DNA of 64,000 nt. It comes from Alviniconcha marisindica. Lineage: Eukaryota; Mollusca; Gastropoda; Provannidae. Positions 13,001 to 25,000 of this stretch are shown in pieces. Under the pieces are notes generated by a model. It had not been told where the DNA came from. It made no database searches and was given only the letters and a program-made list of their open reading frames with translations. The position numbers and the translations under genes were made by a program. Location: the NCBI GenBank assembly GCA_018857735.1, contig JABMCL010000348.1, positions 753,501 through 817,500 of the forward strand. Direction: 5' to 3'. Within the stretch, counting starts at the first letter, position 1, and every line of letters starts with the position of its first letter.

Positions 13001-16000
13001 TCATCACAGTGCATACTAATACATTTCTGGTGTTCATGTATAGTATGAACCACCTACCATGATCACAGTGCATACTAATACATTTCTGGTGTTCATGTAT
13101 AGTATGGACCACCTACCATGATCACAGTGCATACTGATACATTTCTGGTGTGTGTGTGTGCGTTATAGTATGAATCACCTACCACCTTCATCATACAGTT
13201 CTGGTGTGTATGTGTGTGCATATACTATAAACCACTCACCATCATCACAGTGCATACTAATACATTTCTGGTGTGTATGTGTGTGCATATACTATAAATC
13301 ACCATCATCACAATGCATTTCTGGTGTTCATGTGTAGTATGAACCACCTACAATGATCACAGTGCATACTAATACATTTCTGGTGTATGTGTGTGCTTTA
13401 TAGTATGAATCACCTACTATCATCACAGTACTTGTACATTTCTGGTGTGCACGTGTGTGCATACACTATAAACCACTCGCCATCATCACAGTGCATACTA
13501 ATACATTTCTGGTGTTCATGTGTAGTATGAACCACCTACCATCATCTCAGTGCATACTAATACATTTCTGGTGTTCATGTGTAGTATGAACCACCTACCA
13601 TGATCACAGTGCATACTAATACATTTCTGGTGTTCATGTGTAGTATGAACCACCTACCATCATCACAGTGCATACTAATACATTTCTGGTGTTCATGTAT
13701 AGTATGAACCACCTACCATGATCACAGTGCATACTAATACATTTCTGGTGTTCATGTGTAGTATGAACCACCTACCATGATCACAGTGCATACTGATACA
13801 TTTCTGGTGTTCATGTGTAGTATGAACCACCTACCATGATCACAGTGCATACTGATACATTTCAGGTGTACGTGTGTGCGTTATGAATCACCTACTGTCA
13901 TCACAGTACATGCTAATACATTTCTGGTGTGTACATATGCATTATATTATAGTATGAACCGCCTACCATCATCGCAGTGTGTACTAATAAATTTCTGGTA
14001 TGCGCTTGTCCTTTGGTATTTCATTTGCATATCTGTTTCTCAACAGCTACTGGGTTTTCCGCGCTTGGGGGCGAGTGGGCACCACTGTCGGTGGCAATAA
14101 AGTAGAGCGCTGCGGCTCCAGAAACAGCGCCATCGAAAAGTTCAAGGAACTGTACTACGACAAGACTGGGAACATGTGGGAACAACGCGCAAGCTTTAAG
14201 AAGCAACCCAACAAGTTCTACCCCCTGGAGATTGACTATGGGCAGGTGGGCAGTTGACTCCATCTTGTCTTCAGGCTCTGATGGGGTGGATCTGCTGGCT
14301 GTAGGCAGCTTTAATCTGAAACAGACTGAGGCCCAAGTCTTGTCTTCAGGCTAATGGGGTGTGGCCTTATCTGAAACAGACTGAGGCCCAAGTCTTGTCT
14401 TCAGGCTAATGGGGTGTGGCCTTATCTGAAACAGACTGAAGCCCAAGTCTTGTCTTCAGGCTTAACGGGGTGTGGCCTTAATCTGAAACAAAATGAGGCC
14501 CAAGTCTTGTCTTCAGGCTAATGGGATGCAGCCTTATCTGAAACAGAATGAGGCCCAAGTCTTGTCTTCAGGCTAATGGGGTGTGGCCTTATCTGAAATA
14601 GAATGAGGCCCAAGTCTTGTCTTCAGACTAATGGGATACAGCCTTACTCTGAAACAGAATGAGGCCAAAGTTTTGTCTTGAAATGGCCTTAATCTCAAAC
14701 AGAATGAGGCCCAAGTCTTGTCTTTGTATAGCCTTAATCTCAAATGGAATGAGGCCCAAATCTTGTCTTTGTATGGCCTTAATCTCAAACAGAATGAGGC
14801 CCAAGTCTTGTCTTTGTATGGCCTTAATCTCAAACGGAATGAGGCCTAAGTCTTGTCTTTGTATGGCCTTAATCTCAAACAGAATGAGGCCCAAGTCTTG
14901 TCTTTGTATGGCCTTGTTCTCAAACAGAATGAGGCCAAAGTCTTGTCTTCAGGCCAATGGGGTGTGGCCTTAATCTCAAACAGAATGAGTGTCTTAAACA
15001 ACAGTTCTATATGTGTGATTTGTGCTGAGGTGACCCTGTGCAGTTGATGGGACATTAACCCATTCGCTGCACCCGGGATGTCATATGACGTCACTGGCAA
15101 AGTGTTTTCCGTCTTCTTACAGGACATTGTAAGACTTCCTGGTTGACTGTTAAGTTTTCGCGTATTCTCACGCCATACAAAGTTCCCCGAACACTAAGTT
15201 TGGTCTGCTCAGCCTTTTCTGGAGAGACTGATCTTGGGAGGAAACTGCATCAGTAATACAGTTTGTCAGCAGTGAAAGGGTTTTAAAAAACAACAACATA
15301 GAAACTAACTAACCTGTTCAACCAACAAAGGTTGGATTCTAAACTGAAAATGAAGTTGATGAGATGCTTTGAAATGACATTCTCAGTGTGGGGTTTTATT
15401 TTGATCCTTTGGACCTGTTAAGAGAAAGAAAGGCTTTCTTGAATGAAACATGCTTTGAGAAAGCTGCTTCCTTTACATGGAGGGGCCTTTCCTTGTCATC
15501 TTGTGCATCAGGATCTCTGAGATCGACACACTGTGCCAATTTTGCAAGCAGGTTCTGCTGTATAATTGGTGATTACAAAATGGTGATCCATATCTTGCCC
15601 CACCTGCCCAATTTATGCATCACACTTTCGCACACATCATCTTTTAATTCAAAACTGAAAACCCGTCTCTTCTCTTCTGCATACTGATCTGTCATTTTCT
15701 TCTCATTGTACCAACCCATCACCAGTAATGCATGTATTTGTAGTGTGGTATGTGTGTGCATGTGTGTGTCTTACTCTGTGTGTGTGTGATGAAATGAGCG
15801 TATCCATATAATATGTCTTTGTAAGCGCTCTGGGCTCTTACGAGATAGGGCACCATAAATAATCTGTTATTATTAGTTTGTGTGGATTCATGTCAGGATG
15901 AAGTCTTTTTTGCGTTCTTTTGTGTGCGCGTGTGTAGTATGTGTGTGGGTAGTGAGTGAGTGTGGGTGTAGTATGTGTGTGTGTAGTGAGTGTGTGTGTA

Positions 16001-19000
16001 GTATGTGCGTGTGTGTAGTATGTGCGTGAGTGTGTGTGTGTGTTTAAAATCCACTTTCACAATACTTACAGGAGGAGGAGAACATGAAGAAGCTGACGGT
16101 GATCAATTCCAAATCACAGCTGCCCAAGTCCCTTCAAGACCTCATCTGTATGATCTTTGATGTCGACCAGATGAAGAAAGCCATGATGGAGTTTGAGGTA
16201 CTGTTTCCTAGCTAGCCAATGTCTGAAACAGAATGATTGCCAACATTCTTTTGAACCTTTTTGTGTTTAGATCTAGCCAATGTCTGTCTGAGATTGCACA
16301 AGTGTTGTTGAGCATAGACCAAATTTCTGAGAGCTGTGACAATGTATGGGCAGACATCAGATTTTTCTGTCAGGAGACAGAATTCTGTCAGCTGAGAATC
16401 GACAGGCGCCATCCTTGAGACGAGAGAAATCTTGATCTTGATCTTTATGTGCACTACAACTAGTGTAAGTGTGATACGCTGACAGGACCCAGTCTTGGGT
16501 ATAGCGTCAACGGACAAGGGGGGAGCACCCGGTGTTTTTGGGGCAGCGAGAGATTTGAGTCTTAAAAACATTCTAATGTCTTGCTACTAACTATCTCCTG
16601 TTCTAACCCCACCTCCCCCCTCCCCACCTCCCCCCATCCCCATTGAACACAGATCTTAGGGACTGGTGATTTACATGTCAGAATCGCCCCCATCGTCACC
16701 GACCGCCCCCCCCCCCCCCCCCCCCCCCCCCCCCGAACAGATTCTCTCTGCCAAGTTTGAAAGCTGGATCGATTGCATTGAAGCTTTTCTCCTTTGTTTC
16801 AGATTGACATGAAGAAAATGCCACTGGGGAAACTGTCAAAGAAACAAATTCAGTCAGCATACAAAGTGCTGACCGAGCTGCAAGGGGTAAGAGATGAAAA
16901 CTGGGCCTTGTCGTTTACCTCTGCTTAGTTCGCTGCTTTCATGCACACTCCAGTGGAAGGGTGGTACAGATATCTGGACCTGGATCTGCACATTGCAGGA
17001 ACCATTTTTGCAATGGAGCTGGGAGAGCGTAATGCAAATATATATATATATATAAAAAATTACTTAAAAAGAATAGTCGGTGTGGTTTCATTTTACAATC
17101 CCGATTTCAAACTAGATACATATATTATTATATATATATCAACTTTAAACACACCTCTGTCTCACTGCCTTTCCATAATAATACCTGCCTATCTGTCTTT
17201 ACGCATTGAGCAGCGTTAGTTGTACACTGTAGACACTGTAGGTAGTAATTTGGTGTTTTACGCCCTGTCAGCCATTACATTTACAATTATCTCAGGCCAT
17301 TGTAAACACAGAATGAAGAATAGTTGAATGTGTGGGATTTGTGTGTGGTGTTGTATTCTTGTTTATTTGTTTCTAGTTTTTTGGTGTGTGTTTTGTTTGT
17401 TGAATGTTTAAGTGTTGTTGTAATAGTACTTGTCCATTGTGTTAGTTTCAGTGTGTGTGTTTTGTACTTTATTGTACAGTTCAATGAGCTCACACTTCTT
17501 TCATGGTGTACAGCGCTGTAAGTTAACATAATTTTTTTTTTTTTAATTATCACACATCATAGTTCAGGAGCTGTGTGAGAGTCGAGGTGGCCGTCCTGAG
17601 CTGGCCGTCCTAATGAGCCTTCTGGTTTCCGTGGACGTAAAGAATTATTGAACCGTGCTTCGGCATTGGTCACAACTTGTCCCTAATATGTCAACTGACA
17701 TCTGAGGACATTAAGCATCACTTCATCATCATTTTTTAAATTATTATCATTATATACATCTACTAAAAAAAAAAAAAGGAAAGTTTAATTCTGTGAGTGA
17801 CCCAAACATGCATGGCAAAAAGATTTCATCCCTTCTTTTCTTTTCTTTTCTACACCTTTATTTATTTATCATTATTTTTTAATTTCCTTAGCTTGTCGAC
17901 AAGAGTGGCACCCAGACTCAGTTTGTGGACGCCACCAACAGGTTCTACACCCTGATCCCACACGACTTTGGCATGGGCAAGATCAAGCTGCTGGACACAG
18001 CAGAAGCTATCAAGAATAAGACGGAGATGCTGGACAACCTGCTGGAGATAGAGGTGGCCTACAGCTTGCTGCGGGGCGGAGATGACGGCGAGGATCCCAT
18101 CGATGGCCACTACAAGAAACTCAAGTGCAAACTGGAGGTATGTGTGTGTGTTGTCTGTGTGTGCGTGCGTACGTGTGTGTGTGTGTGAGAGGGAGAGAGT
18201 GGTTGTGTTGGAGAGAATGGGTGGGGGTGGGGAGATGGTGGTGGTCGGGGGAGGGGGGGGAGAGGGAGAGTGGTTGTGTGTGAGAGAGAAGAGGGGAGAG
18301 AGAGGGTGGTTGTGTGTGAGAGAGGGAGTGGTTGTGTGTGAGAGAGGGGGGAGTGTGGTTGAAGGAGAGAGGGGGGGAGAGTGGTTGTGTGAGAGAGGGG
18401 GGGGGGGGAGAGTGTGCTTATGTGTGTGTGTGTGTGAGAGAGAGAGTTTGTATGCATGGGAGGGAGAGGAGAAAGAGATGATCTTTGAAGAAATATCAGA
18501 TTTGGGTGTGGAGTGTGTGTTGGGGAATGGGGGGGAGAGAAAGATACACACTTTTACAGAATCAAATAATGAGTGTGTGGAGGGAAGGGGTGAAAGGAAA
18601 GAACTGTGCACTGTAGGAATATCAGATTTGGTTGGGGAAGCAGGGGAGGGGTGAGTCACCCTCTAGGAATGTCAGATTTAAGGGAAATCTAGAGGAGGAA
18701 ATCCACCCCACAGGAATATTAGATTTAACGTGAAGTTTGGGGGGGGTGGGGGGGGGGTCCCCTGCAGGAATATTGGATTTGATATGGGAAAAGGGAGGAG
18801 CAGATGCAGACTGTATGGATATTAACTTTCGTATGGGGAGGAGGAGGGTGGAGTCTGTGTTCAGTTACTTTGTTGAAGAGGAGCATCCTCAGAGGCATGT
18901 AAATCCACAGTGATGGATCCTATAGTAAACTGACACTCTTCGCCTGTTTTTGTTCCAGCCAATGGAAAAGTCGGACGAGCAGTACAAGCGGCTCTGCCAG

Positions 19001-22000
19001 TATGTCCAGAACACTCACGCTGCCACACACCAACAGTATGCACTGGAAGTTCTCGACGTAAGGCTACGGGCATGTTATGTCTGTGTGTTATCCGAGGAAT
19101 GGGTGAAATTGTCGAAAGCACTTGTGTACTTTGTTTCCTTGTGTTTCATTGCATCTGTGAGTACATTTTCCTAGATCTGTTCTGTTATGTCGGTGTGTGT
19201 TCAGCTGTCACAGTTTGCATGGGCTGAAAACAGGCAGACACATCTGCATCCAGCTATTTTGTTGTGAAGTTTTCCGTGACATTGAGACACAGTGAACCCT
19301 GCCCAAGTTAAATAAAAGCGTGGGCCTGAAACTGAGGGTGCTAAATCGACACACAAGGGAGTTAATTAGCGCTCAAAAGACGTCACACATGGGCAACAAC
19401 AAAGACCCAAATCGCCTACAGTAACTCTCACCTGGCATGCATGTGCTGTACCTCTGGTGGAGTTTATGTACCTTGTATTTACATACATGCCAGGTGAGAG
19501 TTACCATAGGTGACTCATGTCTATGTTGTGCTTGCATGATGTCTTGTGAGCGCTAATTAACTCCCGTGTGTATTGATTCTGCACGAGCACTCTGGGCCTC
19601 ATTTTTTTAGATTTTCAAGGGTGCTAAAAAAAAAATGTAAAAAAATTAAAGCAGATTCTGCGAGCTGTAATTTAGTACAGAATTTTTTCAGCTGTAACAA
19701 CAACAACAAAAAGAAGAAAAGTTTCCATTATAGGTCAGCCAATTGTGGTCAGAATTATGAGTGAAAATCTTACCATTATCATGTTTTGCAAGAGAATTTG
19801 GCGGGGGGGGGGGGGTCACATTTGTCAAGTATGAATACAAATGAAATATGCACCATGTGCCTGTCCTAGAGTGATGTTTTGGAAGAATGTTTGTGCCTGC
19901 TGATCATAAAGCTGAACATTTGGAACTGAATCAGGTCACTTGCGCAATAAAACTGACGTTTTTGTTGTTAGCCGTGCAGTTGGTGGTTTTCTCAGTCTGA
20001 TGATGACGTTGACCATGCTGAATGCAAAGCCAGCCCCAAATATCCCATTTTGCTAGGAGTTCAGAATTACCTCCCCTCCATGGCCACATAAACTTTGAAG
20101 GGGCCTGCAAAAAAGAACAGCAGCAGCTTGGCCAGTGAAGTGCGGAACAGTTTTAAATGTGCAAATTGATTGGCCAGGGGATTTGAAAATCTTCTGCTAC
20201 TGATAATAAAGTGGGAGATTTCCAAAGCGCGCTTTACTGTGAACACTATAACAAAAAATAGAAGAAGAAAAATGAAAACATTTACATAGCAACCTCGCTC
20301 TCCGTCCCTCCCTCTTCCCCTCTCTCACATGCGCATACACACACACGCATGCACACACACACATTGGAAAAGCACCACAATAGCCAGTTGGAACAGGTTT
20401 AGCAGGTTTCAAGTACTGTTCGAAGAGGTTTAAAGTTTGGCCTTGAAGTTGAAAATGATGGGCTGTGTCTGACACAGAAAGGAAAGGAATTCCACTTTTT
20501 AGCATCAGGGTAAGAGAAAGCTTGTTGTCCTTTGCTGTTTTCTTTTGCACGTTTGTGTGCAAAAAATGCCAGTGTCTTAGGCAGAATGAAGAGATATGCA
20601 GGGGATTTAGAGCTGAATAAATTCTCTGTTCAAAAGTGATTTGTTCGCACACAAGTCCTTTCTGTTCTGCCCTTCTGTCTGTGTTCTTCAGATCTTTGAG
20701 GTGGACTGGGAGGGAGAGACGCAGCAGTATGAGTCGTTGCTCTGTGTTCAAAAGTTCTCTCTGTTCACAAGTCCTCTGTTCTATCCTTCTGTCTGTGGTA
20801 TCTCTTCACACACACAGGTCCTCTCTGTTCTTCCCTTCTGTCAGTGTTCTTATCCGTTCACACACAAGTCCTCTGTTCTACCCCTCTGTCTGTGTTTTTA
20901 TCTGTTCACACACAAGTCCTCTCTGTTCTACCCATCTGTCTGTGTTCTTATCTGTTCACACACAAGTCCTCTCTGTTCTACCCCTCTGTGTTCTTATCTG
21001 TTCACACACAAGTCCTTGTTCTACCCCTCTGTCTGTGTTCTTATCTGTTCACACACAAGTCCTCCTTGTTCTACCCCTCTGTCTGTGTTCTTATTTGTTC
21101 ACACACAAGTCCTCCTTGTTCTACCCCTCTGTCTGTCTGCGTTCTTATCTGTTCACTCACAAGTCCTCCTTGTTCTACCTTCTGTCTGCATTCTTATCTG
21201 TTCACACACAAGTCCTCCTTGTTCTACCCCTCTGTCTGCGTTATCTGTTCACTCACAAGTCCTCCTTGTTCTACCTTCTGTCTGCGTTCTTATCTGTTCA
21301 CACACAAGTCCTCCTTGTTCTAGCCATCTGTCTGTCTGTGTTCTTCAGATCTTTGAGGTGGACCGGGAAGGAGAGACGCAGCAGTATGAGCCGTTCAAGG
21401 CGCTGCACAACCGCCAGCTTCTGTGGCACGGGTCACGCACCACCAACTTTGCTGGCATTCTGTCGCAGGGTCTGCGCATTGCCCCCCCAGAGGCCCCCGT
21501 GGTATGTAGAGGGGCTGGGAATTAGGTGTTTGTCAGACTGGCTACATGCTTGACAACAGAATAATCTCCTGATGAGTACTACCATGATGCGTTTCAGACT
21601 GGCGACATGCTTGACAACAGAATAATCTACTGATGAGTACTACCATGATGCGTTTCAGACTGGCTACATGCTTGACAACAGAATAATCTACTGATGAGTA
21701 CTGCCATGTGTTTCAGACTGGCGACATGCTTGACAACAGAATAATCTACTGATGAGTACTACCATGATGCGTTTCAGACTGGCGACATGCTTGACAACAG
21801 AATAATCTACTGATGAGTACTACCATGTGTTTCAGACTGGCTACATGCTTGACAACAGAATAATCTACTGATGAGTACTACCATGTGTTTCAGACTGGCT
21901 ACATGCTTGACAACAGAATAATCTACTGATGAGTACTACCATGTGTTTCAGACTGGCTACATGCTTGACAACAGAATAATCTACTGATGAGTACTACCAT

Positions 22001-25000
22001 GATGTGTTTCAGACTGGCTACATATTTGGCAAAGGAATAAATAACCTACTTTGATGGGTGCATTTCTGACTGGCTACATACTATATGTTTGGCAAAAGAA
22101 TAATCTACGAATGAGTACGATGTTTGATGTGTTTCAGACTTGCAACTTATTTGGCAAAAGATTAACCTATTTTGATGGATGTGTTTCAGACCGGCTACAT
22201 GTTCGGCAAAGGAATCTACTTTGCAGACATGGTGTCCAAGTCTGCCAACTACTGCCGCACATCCAAGTCAGATCCTGTTGGCATCCTGTTGCTTTGTGAG
22301 GTTGCTCTGGGAAATATGTAAGTCCATAGCAACCAATTTGACCTGGTTTGGAGGTACAACTGTACTGTAAATAGAGCACATGAGTTTTAGAATCAGTCAG
22401 AGCTCAGGAGCTTTGTGAAAGTTGAGATGGATGTCCTGGGCTCCCCGTCCCTAATGGTCCGTACAATCTGTGGACGTAAAGCAATATTGAACTTGGAATC
22501 AGTTGAAATAAAACCTTTGCCCAAGAAGCATTACGGTTCTGCTCTGACACATTTTGAGATTTCTGGTAAACACCAGAGAGTTTGTTCCTGAAACTGCGCA
22601 GTGACCGAGATGTCGCTTTATGTCTTTCAACCTCGATGATTTGTTTGACATTGCATGCTATTTTGTGTTGAATTTTGTTAAAATTAACCCATTTGGCCCC
22701 AGCAGACCTGCCTACCTTTCTGGTCTCTCCGTAATATTTCTGGACAGACACCCGGAACTACGGTATTCCGGACATACAGTCAAACTTTCCAGTGGCTGGC
22801 CAAGTCAGGCAGAATTTTTCTTCTTCTTCTTTTTGTACTCAAAACAAGAGCGGAAGCGTTACTCGTGACAACCCTCATGGACAGTAATCTGACTTTGTCG
22901 GTAGCCAACAAATTCACAAAAACTCTCAAGGAGATGTTCCCGGACTCTGAAATCGCCTGCGGTCTGCAGTGTCAACACAGGAAGGCAACAGCCATGTTAC
23001 AAGAACTTGCTGAAGATAGCAAAACGACTTTGGCGCAACAAATGAAAGACGGACCTTTCACAGTGAGCACAGATGGCAGTAACGACGCAGAAAGCAAATT
23101 TTTCGCGATTGTTGTGCGGACTGTCGACGAAACCTCAGCCGTGAAGTCGGACGTTTTGTCAGTGCCACAGCGTGAGGGGCCAGCAACAGGGAGAAGCATC
23201 TTCAGTCTCATTGCAGATGAGTTTGAAAAGCACAAGATTCCCTAGGATAACTGCATATCATTGGGTTGTGACAACGCAAATGTAACAACTGGTGGAAAGG
23301 AGGGGCTTTTGGGGTACACAGAGCCTCCGCTAGACTGTTGAGACTGTTGGTGCACAGTACCGGCAACAAAGAAATATTCTGGTACCAACCCTCAGTCAAC
23401 TGGTACAGTATTTCCACAGCAGTTCAGCCGCCAAGCCAACTCCCAGCAGTAAAGCCAGATTGGAAAAGATGTATTCTTTTCTGAAATCACCAACAACAAA
23501 AGTGTACCTCCTATTCTTCACCAGCACCCTGCCTGTATTTGAGCAAGTCAGCATGGAGCTGCAGTTGGAGCAGCCAGTGGTCCACGTTGTCAGGCGAAAA
23601 CTGCTGAAGCTCCTGAGAATGTTGTTTTTGAGGTTTCTGAGACCAGTAGCTCTCCGTGGCGTACCTATTTTTGATGTGCAGTTCCATCTTCCGTATCATC
23701 GCAAGCTAGATGAAGACCTGCTGATTGGCGAAGAGGCCCGGAAGTACATTGCCAATGTAGGCATGGTTGGTCTCCGAGACTGTAAAGTCACCGAATTGTA
23801 TGCAGATGCCAAGGCATTCTTCATTGATGCCTGCACGTACCTGAAGAAGAAGCTTCCTTTTGAGGACGCAGTTCTCATGCATGCAGAGATCACAGACACT
23901 GCACTACAGCTGGACAGCAGGTCTTCATCTCTCCACTACTTGCTAAAAAGATTCTCATGGCCGCTACCATCAGGTGCCTCAGGAGAAGACCTTCTGCTGG
24001 AATTTGCTACTGTCCAGGCCACTGGCGTCACAGCTTGCAAGAAGGAATGTCCGGATGAAACCCGGAAAGCCATTGGTGAGCTGAATGATGAAAATGGCAC
24101 AGTTCTGCTCAAGTTCCTCCCCAGCTTCATGCGTTCTGTTGGGCGGTTCAGTGAAGCTGGCTTGCACAAGTGAATGCCCTTTGTAATCTTTCGCAAAACC
24201 TGACATTCAGATGCGGACATTTCTGACTTGGGATTATTATTATTTTTATGCTTTTATTTTTGATTGAAAAAAATCTAAACCTTTTGGGTATACAAGAACA
24301 CTGTATTCGCAAACTGGGGAAAATATGAAGTGTGCTGAAACTTTTGTTTGGTGTTTATTACTGATTTTTAAAGTTGTATGCTGGGATCATTTGACACAGC
24401 TACTTCCCTTCGCATGGGATTTCATAGCGAAAGGGCAGCAGCTGGTCTGGGGCCTCATGGGTTAATTAAGTTTTGAATCAGGGAAATGGAGGTGGAAATA
24501 GCCTCTTTTTGTGTGCACGCAGTCTTTCATGGTGTCCCCATTTTGTTTGTGATTGTTCCTCAATGAGATGTCGGTGTCCGTTCACAGGCATGAGCTGACC
24601 GGTGCAAGTTACATCACAAGCCTTCCCAAGGGAAAACACAGCACAAAGGGTAAGAGTTTTTTTTTTTTTTTTTTTTTAGTTCTGTGTATACAGTTTTATT
24701 GCCAAGTGTCAGTACAATTGCACTAGGAATGTTTTTTTGGTGCCAAGTACACTCATCACACATTCATGTCAGTCATAAAACATTAAATTACAACAACAGC
24801 AAACAAACACCTGGGTAAAAAGTCATTCACAAATAAATACATGAGAGTATGTGTGTGTATTTTGAAGGAAATGTAATAGTGATGAAATATTTATAAAGTG
24901 TGAACCTCTGACATAAAAAATGAAGCTCAACATGCTGGACAACATTAAAATTGAGACACCTCAAGCAAAAACGACAGGAACTACAAGCAGTTCAAATCAC

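Noticed and set aside
17862..18659. 265-residue - strand frame rich in Pro, Thr and His
   Set aside because: It is the reverse of a GA/GTG-rich intron tract and overlaps a PARP1 exon on the other strand.
20636..21553. 300-residue open frames rich in Ser, Cys, Leu and Phe as a separate gene
   Set aside because: They arise from a pyrimidine-rich minisatellite that leaves all three frames open; only the in-frame link to the PARP1 exon is of interest.
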